From positions 175,001 through 239,000 of the forward strand of contig JACVVK020000226.1 of the NCBI GenBank assembly GCA_018292915.2: a stretch of 64,000 nucleotides of DNA, read 5' to 3'. Below, in pieces: positions 46,601 through 54,776 of the stretch. Both the position numbers and the translations under genes were made by a program. Below the pieces are notes generated by a model. That model was not told where the DNA came from. It worked only from the letters and a program-made list of their open reading frames with translations, and searched no databases. The first letter of the stretch is position 1. Every line of letters starts with the position of its first letter. This DNA comes from Batillaria attramentaria. Lineage: Eukaryota > Mollusca > Gastropoda > Batillariidae.

Positions 46601-49600
46601 CACTGTACGACCGACGAACGAAGAACAAACTGACTGACATCCTCAGTGACGAGACACATCCCCTCAGACAGGACTTCGACAACTTGACTATTGTACGTAG
46701 TGGTAGGTTTAGAGTACCCAGAGCTAGGACTACCAGATATTCAAGATCCTTTCTGCCCACAGCTATTAGAGCTGCCAATTCAAGCAGGACGCGCACGAGA
46801 GAGAGAGGGGTGTGTGTGGGGATCGAGGAGAGAGAGAGAAAGAGAGGGGGGGGGGGGGGGAGGGAGAGAGAGAGAGTGCAGAGCGAGTAAATGTGCAGCG
46901 TGAATGTGCAGCGTGAATGCCGGAATGGATGTATCAATGAGTGTTGACTGTGACAGGAATTTTATTATGTGTTAGTGTGTTTTATTCGTGATTTTAAGTA
47001 ATCTTACTGGTCAAGACTGTCTGTTTTACTTATTTTTGTAGTCTCTTTTATCAAAATGTTTATCATTTGTGTCTTATTAGTATGCGGGCCAGAACTGCAA
47101 TTTCCCAAATATGGGATTAATAAAGTATTCTGTATTCTGTATTCTGTATTCTGTATGACAAACCACATCTTGGTGTTTTTATTTATTGTTTCAGTGCATC
47201 TGTCACTATTACTGACCAAAACTATTTGCAATACATTCTTTTAATTCAGCAATTTGTGTTCTCCCTGATGTGGACGTCACCACTGTATTAAGACAAATAC
47301 ACACCTGGTGAGAATAGTTTCAAGTTGTGTCATAATTCCCAGAGAAGTACCAACGGCAGGTCTGGTTTCTACATCTTCTGCGAGCAGCACCAATGTCTGC
47401 AAAATAGAATCAACAATCACAAAACAAATCAGTTTCATAACTGTCCCATGGTTGAAAACATTGAATTAGAAATCCACTTTGGAAAACTGTATAGGTAGAA
47501 AACATTTAGGAACATTTTAAAAGCACAAAACTTAAAACAAATATAGCAAGTTCCTAAAGGTTTGTCATCTGCTTCAATTTTGCAATTGTTGCCACCTCTG
47601 TTAGTGTTACAACTGAATCCTAATTTTCATGTGCGTTAAATTATCAGTTGTATCTTGTGGCTTAAAAAAAGAAAAAAGAATGTCATCCTTTCCGCTACTG
47701 AAACTACTTACTTCCAATGCCAAACATACGACAGACTGATCTGGATTGGACAGCACCAGCACCAACCCTCCCATACAAGTGGAATCCTGCAGACAGAAAT
47801 TTATATGAGCTTAGCTTCATGCAGAACATTTACTTGTAAACAAAAGCACAGGTGTGCATGTGTTTCTACACGTGGCAAGTTTGCAAGGCAAAAGCGGGTT
47901 TGCGGCCCCCGCAAGTCGACGGCAAATGTACAAGCAAGATGTACAGTCTTGCAGCCTACGGCTTGCCGCGGCAAGTTTCGGATAGAACGGCTTTCTATTT
48001 TCTCGGCTTGCGCCTCGCAAGTGCGCGCGAGGCACCCTGGGAGCCCCGCCAGGACGGCCAATCGCACGCCGCGTAGTGGTAGCGCGGCCAAAAATAAACA
48101 AAATGGCGTCAAAAGACCTCCGTATGCGCCAAGCGAATCTCGCTGCAAGATCCACTTTCTCGCCCAGATCCACTGTTTTTTCCTGTTCTGCAGCAAAATA
48201 ACTGCAGCTGCTTCAAAAGTTAATTCCTCCTCCGAACTTTCATGCACATGTTCAGCTGAGTCTGACTCGGATTCACTTGCGACCATGGCCGGGCGAAATC
48301 GCGAGAGGCCCCTTCCAAATATGGGGTTGAAAGGGTCACACGAAAGGTCAATCAGCCGACTTGTGGTGCGGAGGTTTCCGCGTGTAGAAGCAGCGGCGTT
48401 GCGGCAGACAAACTTGGGGGGGGGAAAGTCGAAGGGTGGCAACTTGCCGCTTGTCACGTGTAGAACGGCCTTAAAGACAATTACTGTCGCATTGTAATGG
48501 ATAGTGCCAGCAGAACAGGATGCTAGCATTTTACACCAAGAATAGGCAATTCCAACAATATTTGTTCGAAAATGGACGGTCAGTAGTTCGCATGTATCTC
48601 TGTCCCTTGATTTGCTTTAATTAAAATAATAATAATAATAATCATAATATATTACACTTGTAGAGCGCTGAGTTCTGCTACGAAAAGCACTCAATGCACA
48701 CACACACACAACATTCACACGCACACATTTATACACATCAATACAGGCGGTGGAGTTTAACTTGAACTTAAAGATCAAAAGCTAGTTTGAAAAGATGCTT
48801 TTTGAGTTCTGCTTTAAACTGTAGGAGGGAAGGGATGTTTCTCAGGGAAGATGGCAAGGAGTTCCAGACGTGGGGGGCACTATAACTGAAAGAAAGTGGG
48901 CCAAATGTTTTGAGGCTGACCCGGGGGACCTTAACTTAAGTAGCTTTTCTGAGGATTTTACCCAAACAGTTATGTTCAAACTATGTCTGCCTTTATCTAC
49001 ACATATCTTACGAAGGACTCCACATTGTGTTTCACCATGTGAAGCAGAAATTGTGTAAATGGAGACTGAGAAGCATGCGTAACTGACCATCCATTTACAA
49101 ACAAATATTTTTGAACTGCCCCAATAAAAACTGAAACAAATAAAGTGTAGTTAATAATAAAAAATGGTGTCAAAAGCTGTACTGTGCAGAGTAAGTTTTA
49201 TTATTTATAAAAATAATACATGCAGTAACAGTTGCATTAATATAGGTGCTTTATCCCAAATATTTGGCTTAAACTCAAAGCACCACAAGCTAAACCCAAC
49301 ACATACGCTCACCTGAATCACACGCACTCTCCTAGACACTGGACATGAACACATAACGATCACGTGTAGCAGGGATCGATTTTCTCGTGCGCCGTGCAAC
49401 TATGTCTCAGATTTTGATAAAATGTCGCATAGAAATTTCGCAAAATGCGTCATAAGACTCATATGTCGCACGAACATGACATCACAAGCGCACTTGACAA
49501 CGCGAAGCAGAGATGCGCTGTCTGTGTCAGTCATAAAGTCTGTTACACTAATCTAATTTTAGTGATGAGGCTTACTTATCCCGCTCGCCGCGCGCGCTGC

Positions 49601-51002
49601 CAGGAACTCTCGCTCGAAAGAGTTGCAAAAAATATTGGCGCGTTATCAGTTTTCTCAGTTCTGCGATCGAGAGGTCCTTTTCCGTTCAGAACCTGAACGT
49701 CACTGCACTTAGGAACAGGCTCTCGGCACAGACATGTGACAGAGTGATGCGGGTGAACTTGATTGTCTCATAGAAAATGAAAATGTCTCATAAAAATGAC
49801 TGGCCAAGGAGACAATGTCTCATTGGCATATTTGAGTAAATCCATCCCTGCGTGTAGCAAAGGGTCAGCTTAGCAATTTAAGTTTCCGAATTTCAGAATT
49901 GCATTTACAGTAGAACCTCTTTTGGGTGGCCACCCCTTTGGGAGACCACCTGCCTGTGCAGACCAATGTTATAATCATACTGGGTTGCACTTCTTCACTG
50001 TCTGAAGCTTCTTTTGGGTGACCACCTCTCTTTTAAGACCACTCTTATCTGGCCAGAGGGGTGGTCGCCCAAAAGAAGTTGTACTGTATTTTCAATTTTT
50101 GTGGGCTGAACATTTCCAAAGCAGACACGTCTAAAGATCAGACAGACAGACCGACCTGTCAGTATAATGAAGGTCAAGGATTGGGTGTGGTGCAGATGAA
50201 AGGGAACTACAGTACATACAGTACAAGGGTGTAGACTGGTATACATGTACATATATATATATATACTGATACAGTACAGGGATTCATGTCCATGACGGGC
50301 ATCAGTCACAGACCGATCCATTTTCGAAATGAGCAATTACTTTCTCGCAAAGGCAGATGTATGCCCGCTCATTTCTGAACCACAGTCAGTGATGTTGCCA
50401 GGATTTTTTTTCTTCGGCGATTTAGCCGAAACAGCCATGAAAGTTTCGGCTTTTTACAGAAAGTTTTGGCTCCCTCTGAGGAAGCAGTTTCACAAGTTTT
50501 TCGACTAGATTCCCTACTGTTATGTGCTCCCTCCCACCTCCATGAATTAAAGAAGATCTGTAAAGTTGCGTTTTCTTGGAAATTAGTCCAGCCAGCACAG
50601 GAATCTCGCAGAAACGGACATAATCAAGCCGATTCACTCATGAAAACTTCGGCTCGGCCAGCCGACATGACAGACAGATTATCGGCTTTTAAAAAAAAAA
50701 TTCTGCTTTTAGCCGAGATCCGACCCCAAACGACATCCATGCACAGTGGACAATATTCTCATTCAGGACAAATCTCTTATACTTTTATTGTCAGATAGGA
50801 CATTTTATCTGATTATCGTTCCCATGGATATAACTTGCATGTTTATGTAAATCATTGGTGCTGCATCCTCAACAGAAAGTATTCATCGTGCAGTATAAAA
50901 TTAATGACATCATTCTTGGATGCTTACTTTTATCAGTATCTGTCGTTTCTTTGGATCTGCTGCCATAACCTTCAAGGCAGCAATTGTGTCTGTGGACACC
51001 AT
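43391..51002 (-). CDS. ARMC1: ARMC1, armadillo repeat-containing protein 1 (8 coding exons)
   Basis: Coding exons in order of translation: 51002-50928, 47786-47712, 47396-47305, 45978-45862, 45191-45107, 44695-44579, 44108-44034, 43618-43391. All introns have GT-AG ends and phases agree throughout, giving 864 nt and 287 aa. Vertebrate ARMC1 is about 282 aa. Residues 1-120 form the armadillo-like helical region (MAADPKKRQ, GGLVLVLSNPDQSVVCLALE). Residues about 133-200 form an HMA-like ferredoxin fold (TKSVVLQIRGVQ, LRVKGVVSVTFDAGRKRCLL, IRNENGDE). The C-terminus WLNAAASFLTNSFYW is strongly conserved in the family. Vertebrate ARMC1 is reported on the outer mitochondrial membrane, linked to the MIB/MICOS bridging machinery and mitochondrial distribution. 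The classic HMA metal-binding CxxC is not visible. Introns 1-4 carry several transposons. Confidence 0.92.
43670..43890 (-). mobile_element. SINE family C, 3' part in ARMC1 intron 7
   Basis: On the minus strand: AATAAATGCAGTTCGAAATT, AGCTGAGCTGACTCTTC, TGTAATGTGTTGATGTCC and an (ATT)-rich end at 43672-43690. This matches the tail of SINE C with substantial divergence. No head. Confidence 0.65.
44034..44108 (-). CDS. ARMC1: ARMC1 exon 7
   Basis: 25 codons in phase 0, acceptor GTCACTGCAG and donor GAGGTAAGC. Encodes SLVRAISKSMTMTAQQVIRN ENGDE, corresponding to the last helix and strand of the HMA-like domain. Confidence 0.93.
44579..44695 (-). CDS. ARMC1: ARMC1 exon 6
   Basis: 39 codons in phase 0, acceptor CTATCCCAG and donor GAGGTAGCT. 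Encodes the centre of the HMA-like fold, including LCMRLLLRVKGVVSVTFDAG and RCLLRTRTDIKPE. Confidence 0.93.
45107..45191 (-). CDS. ARMC1: ARMC1 exon 5
   Basis: 85 nt, entered with two overhanging bases and left in phase 0. Acceptor TTTATCAG, donor CAGGTGAGT. Encodes the Ser/Gly/Lys linker and first HMA-like strand, ARNTKSVVLQIRGVQDQ. Confidence 0.92.
45441..45672. mobile_element. Small DNA element with CAGGCATGCTACTC TIRs in ARMC1 intron 4
   Basis: Left end CAGGCATGCTACTC (45441) and its reverse complement at 45659-45672 bound a 232-bp segment. Flanks are (CA)n on both sides, so the target duplication is ambiguous. CAGG-type ends suggest hAT, but this is tentative. Confidence 0.6.
45862..45978 (-). 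CDS. ARMC1: ARMC1 exon 4
   Basis: 117 nt, entered and left with two overhanging bases. Acceptor CTATTGCAG, donor CTAGGTAGG. Encodes CDEQVRLLTEKLYLLLTESE then AAPTPLKDTSNTQRS, the last armadillo-like helix plus linker. Confidence 0.92.
46136..47156 (+). pseudogene. Rex1/Babar-like LINE, 5'-truncated, in ARMC1 intron 3
   Basis: Opposite in orientation to ARMC1. The open frame to about 46800 encodes the end of a reverse transcriptase: DDFVDWCDKNFLHLNVNKTK, KEMVIDFRKNK, YKYLGVVLDNTLSW and FYSSVVCSVLSFGLTCWGG. The style is Rex1/Babar-type. The catalytic FADD region lies upstream of the truncation. (GA)n and a G run at 46797-46876 are followed by the 3' UTR and an (ATTCTGT)n tail at 47127-47154. 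Confidence 0.8.
47305..47396 (-). CDS. ARMC1: ARMC1 exon 3
   Basis: 92 nt, entered in phase 0, left with two overhanging bases. Acceptor ATTTTGCAG, donor CAGGTGTGT. Encodes TLVLLAEDVETRPAVGTSLG IMTQLETILT, armadillo-like helices. Confidence 0.92.
47712..47786 (-). CDS. ARMC1: ARMC1 exon 2
   Basis: 25 codons in phase 0. Acceptor TGTCTGCAG, donor GAAGTAAGT. Encodes DSTCMGGLVLVLSNPDQSVV CLALE, clearly matching the GCLPGLILFM region of vertebrate ARMC1. Confidence 0.93.
47861..48470 (-). mobile_element. PIF/Harbinger-like relic in ARMC1 intron 1
   Basis: GC-rich 610-bp element with ends GGCCGTTCTACACGTG (minus strand, from 48470) and a diverged inverted TTCTACACGTGGCAAG at about 47863. A minus-strand frame from 48286 encodes a HARBI1-like transposase N-terminus: an acidic start (MVASESESDS), then VILLQNRKKQWIWARKWILQ and RDSLGAYGGLL. 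The catalytic domain has been deleted. TTA follows the 48470 end, compatible with Harbinger's 3-bp targets, but the other side does not match. Long frames on both strands here come from high GC content. Confidence 0.65.
48600..49090 (-). mobile_element. LINE 3' end in ARMC1 intron 1
   Basis: The minus-strand frame has SAPHVWNSLPSSLRNIPSLL then QFKAELKKHLFKLAFDL and a stop (about 48760), the usual C-terminal sequence of a non-LTR retrotransposon. It is followed by (CA)n, an AGCGCT-containing stretch and (ATT)n near 48625-48645. Confidence 0.7.
49371..49850. mobile_element. hAT-like 480-bp element nested in SINE C
   Basis: Ends are inverted copies AGGGATCGATTT / AGGGATGGATTT (with a leading C shared with the target). 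An exact 8-bp target duplication CGTGTAGC lies at 49363-49370 and 49851-49858. Length of duplication and CAGGG-type ends fit hAT. The interior repeats ATGTCTCA and ATGTCGCA words; no transposase. Confidence 0.75.
49908..50086. mobile_element. Pogo/Tigger-like 179-bp MITE, copy 1
   Basis: Left end CAGTAGAACCTCTTTTGGG and inverted right end CAGTACAACTTCTTTTGGG, with TA on both sides (49906-49907 and 50087-50088). It sits in the SINE C piece. The second copy at 62719-62897 has the same length and opposite orientation. TA targets and CAGT(A/T)GAACC ends suggest the pogo branch. Confidence 0.85.
50141..50925. other. ARMC1 intron 1 sequence, unassigned
   Basis: Contains repeated TTTCGGCT / AGCCGAA words at 50415-50720 around an A run (50690-50700). 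They hint at a decayed inverted-repeat element, but ends were not defined. Confidence 0.35.
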
Positions 51003-51036
51003 TGTTTGGGGGTCTATGAGTTCACACCTCAGTCAC
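50928..51036 (-). CDS. ARMC1: ARMC1 exon 1 (start codon exon)
   Basis: The ATG at 51002 opens 25 codons (MVSTDTIAALKVMAADPKKR QILIK) to the donor AAAGTAAGC. A 34-nt untranslated leader extends to an acceptor TTTCTTTGCAG before 51036, so at least one non-coding exon lies upstream. The N-terminus is a few residues shorter than in vertebrates. Confidence 0.9.
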
Positions 51037-51602
51037 CTGCAAAGAAAACAATCTTCAGTTACTCCTCAAGATTCAGATTGGTTAAGGCCCCCAAGCACGC
51101 ACAGATAGCAGCATACTTCAGCAAGAAGACGTTACTCTTGACAACAGCAGCAAATGACTGACAAGCAAATTAGCCTGCTACAGTCGAACCAGTAAAGTAA
51201 ATACAGTGAGGTGAGTATTCAAGGGTAAGCAATATTTCTCTCCTTAGCCTTGCACGAATCTACACAGAAGATCCCCACTACTTGCCATAAACACTGAAAA
51301 CACCACCGGAAACACCAGCACAAGAGGTTTAGGAAGCTAAATTGACTGACATTTCAGGTCAGTAACTCAATTTGAATCAGTGGTGTTTAGGGTTAGTAAC
51401 CTTGCCTAAAAAAAAATACTGGGCACAGCTGCAGTTGCACACGATGTCCGCACTGTTTGAAGAATTCGTGGTGACGGATTTGCCTGCACCATTGCTTACG
51501 GTCTCATATTTCAGTCGCAGCCTTTGACACAATCCTAGCCGCGACACATTGAGATATATCTGAGTAAAACTGGTTGTGTATAAACCAGATAACACTGATC
51601 AC

Positions 51603-51760
51603 CTGTGAGGAGCGAAAAGCCTCGATTGATGCCAATGTACAAGTGCCAGGCTGTTTCTGTTGAAATGTCCGCTAGAACACGGCGCTTTGATTGGATAAAA
51701 TCAAAGGTCAGTGGGTGATCTCCCCTGACCTTTAGTCTTCCGCGGTCGCTCACCAATGTG
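51603..51760 (-). promoter_or_regulatory. Candidate ARMC1 promoter and non-coding exon 1
   Basis: A donor CTCACAGGTGATC ends a possible leader exon at 51603. CCAAT in ATCCAATCAAAGC lies at 51690-51694 on the minus strand. A CpG-bearing word GAGCGACCGCGGAAG lies at about 51740-51755. Position upstream of exon 1 is the main support. Confidence 0.3.
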
Positions 51761-52457
51761 CGATGTGCAACTTGAATTATGCATCATTCACAAAACCATC
51801 CTATAATTGTCACTTGTGAGACGTAAGGATGAAACACAGAAGAATAAAGATAATAAATATACATCACTGTCACAATAACGTTGTAAATACTATTACATTC
51901 CAATACTAACAAGGTAATAAATAATTTCTTTTCCTCAGTTTAATATTGCTCTTTCACATTTCTAAGGTGTGAGCCCCCCCCCCCCCCCCACACACACGCA
52001 CTGCTTGTAGTTTATTGGACAATAAAGTCATCGCATAAGTTGAATTAGCTTGTTCAATCCGTTTATTGTTCCTCAATTTTGTATACTGTACATATGTTGA
52101 ATGCATGTGTTGAATGGAATTGTGTTCCAAAAGCAGTTTCCGACACCCCTTCCAGTACCCCTACTATCTCCAACAGTGTGTAAAACATACCAACACGTCT
52201 TCACATCTGTTATCTCTCAAACTTCCTGGTCCAAACACAAACACTGGAACATTCAACAAAGAAAAAAATGTGTTTATATTTTTTTTAATTTCTTTACTCT
52301 GTGCATATACATATAATTGATTAAGGCGTGAAAAAATCGAAGCATGCATGCATCCAGCTTTTCGTACATTCCATTAAAACAACACGAGTTTCATCTAAAA
52401 CATATTTACTCTGCAAGAAAAGTATCTACACTGTATAATTATGATGATAGCTTTCCT
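51761..52457. other. Unassigned spacer
   Basis: C run at 51976-51989 with short (CA)n. No gene or repeat family recognised. Confidence 0.45.
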
Positions 52458-52489
52458 TGTGTGAATGTTTTGTCTTCTGAATAATGTAA

Positions 52490-52657
52490 GGGGAGCCGGG
52501 GTGGTCGAATGGTAGAGCGTTGGACTTCTAATGCTCGGGTCGTGAGTTCGATCCCGGCTGGGGCAAAATATTTGTACTGGCTTTTTCATCGTTGCCCCGT
52601 CTTTGATATCACCCTATGTGGTGGAAAAGGACGTTAAACCCCCAAACACCCACCCAC
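52490..52657 (+). mobile_element. SINE family B, full-length, copy A only
   Basis: 168 bp, same length as the copy at 38357-38524. Head with GGTCGAATGGTAGAGCG and GAGTTCGATCCC. Target duplication TCTGAATAATGTAA at 52476-52489 and 52658-52671. The duplicated locus at about 61398 has a single target copy with no insertion, so both insertion and empty site are visible. Confidence 0.95.
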
Positions 52658-52838
52658 TCTGAATAATGTAAACCTAAATACCATTCTGAAATAGACTTTA
52701 AACTTCCCACAATCTGCTGATTTAAAAAAGAAAAAAAAGGAAATAGATTCTGCAACTGAGAAACCAGAAGCCTGCAACTGAAATACATGAATTTTGAAAG
52801 ACAAATGCAGTGATGCACACAAGAAAGCTCAAGTCACC

Positions 52839-53337
52839 AGCCCCCGTAGTGTAGTGGTTAGCACTTCGGACCATGGACCGGGAGACCCGGGTTCGAGTCC
52901 CAGCCGAGGCAAGCGGGATTTTTCCTACCTAGGTCGGCTCCTACCCAGAGCGGGTGAGCTATGAACCCAATGGGGAGGCTGTTGCTACACAGCCGAGTTT
53001 CCCCCATTTCACGGGTGCGACTTTGGGGGTGCTTCCCGTGGTATGACAACGTCTTATGATGTGGATAATTACACGGCCGGCACCGCAGGTGCCGTAGTTC
53101 CCGGGCCTGGTTAATGCCGGGATATTTTTGAGAGGAAGCGAGGAAAGCGGCCCTGTCCCGCAGTCCCAAACCACACGGACCTCCATAGCATCATCTTACC
53201 ATCATCCTCATCTCCATCATCATGCATAATAAAAACTGTCCCAGCTTCCGAGCCCTCCGTGGATTCTACCCATGACCTGGGCGGAACACCACTGGAGCTG
53301 GCGAAGAGTTGGGGCAGCAAAAAAACCCCCAAAAAAA
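52839..53337 (+). mobile_element. tRNA-derived SINE, family A, copy 3
   Basis: Full-length with an A-rich end. Target duplication CTCAAGTCACC at 52828-52838 and 53338-53348. The same insertion with the same duplication is present in copy B (61990-62488), so it predates the segmental duplication. Confidence 0.92.
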
Positions 53338-53348
53338 CTCAAGTCACC

Positions 53349-54260
53349 TTTGTTGCAGAGTTCACATACAGTTGTATGATACAGATCTACATAAAACGCT
53401 GCACCAGCACAAAATGTGTAGAGCCACCTTTTCTATGACTATAAATTGCGTACTTATATAATGGTGTATACATGTTCAACATATAACATGCCCTATGGCA
53501 ATACCTGCATGCAGACCAGCATGCACAGTCTTGGAAAAGTCACAGATGATGATCACGATACATATATATATCCTGACTGCATTGTACATGTACTTCTATG
53601 TATCAACCACCATCACAATTCACTGCCCAGTCTGTCAACAACCTCAGTGTGCAGGTGAGTGGTGTTCAATGCCATCAAGCAGCCAACAGCCCCCCCCCCC
53701 CCCCCCCCACATTTCAAGCTGTATCTGTATTAGTGATAATATCAAGCTCGATCAACTCTTCCTCACAATTATGTCCCTAACTCTCACTTAACCTACGTTA
53801 TTTCCATGTTTGCATTCATTAAAACTAATGACATAAGCAACACTGATGAATATAAGTGCAACAAGCTTACCTAGGGTAGGGAGGGCATGAGTAGACAAGC
53901 AGCAGGTCTGTAGTATCATATATATATATAATAACTGTTAGTGTTCAAAAGGACCTGCCTTTCTGCAACAATATAATCAGTGCTTAAACTGTTGATGAAC
54001 ATAATTCATAAAAGGCCCATGATTATGGTGTGCAAACCTGTATTTTCTACAGGTCTATGAATGGTATGATGTCATATTGATGTCACTCTTTAAGAAAAAC
54101 CAAACAAAAAACAAAAACAAACAAAAAGCATCCAACAGAGTCAATGTCATGAATATGTTGCAGTGCTTTACCTTTTATTTTTATTTTTTTTTGAAAGCAA
54201 ACAAAAATTACTGAAACATTAAAACTAAAACTAACTACTGTACAAACGTTTTGCCGATGT
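53349..54260. other. Unassigned part of the duplicated segment
   Basis: C run at 53691-53708, AT-rich otherwise. CCAGTCTGTCAACAACCTCAG/GTGCAGGTGAGT resembles an exon end with donor, but no coding homology was recognised. Present in both duplicate copies. Confidence 0.4.
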
Positions 54261-54261
54261 T

Positions 54262-54448
54262 GTGTCTAATTTGTGAAATTGCCCAATTCATGAAATAGGC
54301 AGCAACTCTGCCTAATTTCATAAACTAAGCAGCTCACTGTCGAAAGTGTAAAATGATTTTGAAAAGTTGCCAATTTCATGGATTAAGTTGCCTTTTTTTT
54401 TAGGTAGATCATTTTTCATTCATTTGCGGTTGGTCTCATTTTTAATCT

Positions 54449-54504
<56 letters not shown>

Positions 54505-54776
54505 CAAAAGCAACCACGCAAGTATATTCTTGCCTCAAAAGCAACCACGCAAGTATATTCTTGCCTCATTCACACACATACACACTCAAATAAAAAGCAA
54601 CTATTCTTCATCTAATTGGTGAACTAAGCAGTTTTGCTTACTGGTATAGCCCATTTCAAGAAATAGGCAACTTTTCAAATTAACTTCACACATTAAGCAG
54701 TGAGCTGCCTAGTTCATGAACTTAGGCAAAGTCGCTGCCTATTTCATGAAGTAGGCACTTTCACAAATTAGGCACA
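54262..54776. mobile_element. Long-TIR fold-back element, copy A
   Basis: About 54262-54378 is the reverse complement of about 54648-54776. Landmarks are CTAATTTGTGAAA, CATGAAATAGGCAGC, AAGCAGCTCACTG and GAAAAGTTGCC. The loop holds (CA)n (54452-54503) and a 31-bp unit repeated twice (54505-54566). Many words are themselves palindromic variants of TTCATGAA and TAGGCA. Copy B is at about 63572-64000. Confidence 0.75.

Larger units (their letters stand above)
49200..50140 (-). mobile_element. SINE family C copy split by two DNA transposons
   Basis: SINE C body and tail on the minus strand occur in three pieces: 50089-50140, 49859-49907 and 49200-49370. Read together they give the family order TTGGAAATGTTCAGCCCAC, AATGCAATTCTGAAATTC, AGCTGACCCTTTG, TGTGTTCATGTCC, TTGGGTTTAG. 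The gaps are a 179-bp TA-flanked element and a 480-bp element with an 8-bp target duplication. The 5' head is absent. Confidence 0.8.
52458..54697. repeat. Segmental duplication, copy A
   Basis: Direct-orientation match to 61378-64000 at very high identity. The left boundary is the shared word TTGTGTGAATGTTTTGTCTT. Shared content includes SINE A with the same target duplication, a C-run segment and a long-TIR element. Only this copy has the SINE B insertion at 52490-52657. It lacks the two DNA transposons present in copy B. Confidence 0.93.

Noticed and set aside
47655..48497. 280-aa plus-strand frame over the ARMC1 intron 1 / exon 2 region
   Set aside because: It lies antisense to ARMC1 exon 2 and to the Harbinger-like relic, is GC-driven, and has no domain. 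The minus-strand reading explains the sequence.
53598..53660. Possible coding exon ending in CAGGTGAGT in the duplicated segment
   Set aside because: A good donor sequence exists, but no acceptor, phase partner or recognisable protein was found, and the segment is duplicated repeat-rich DNA.
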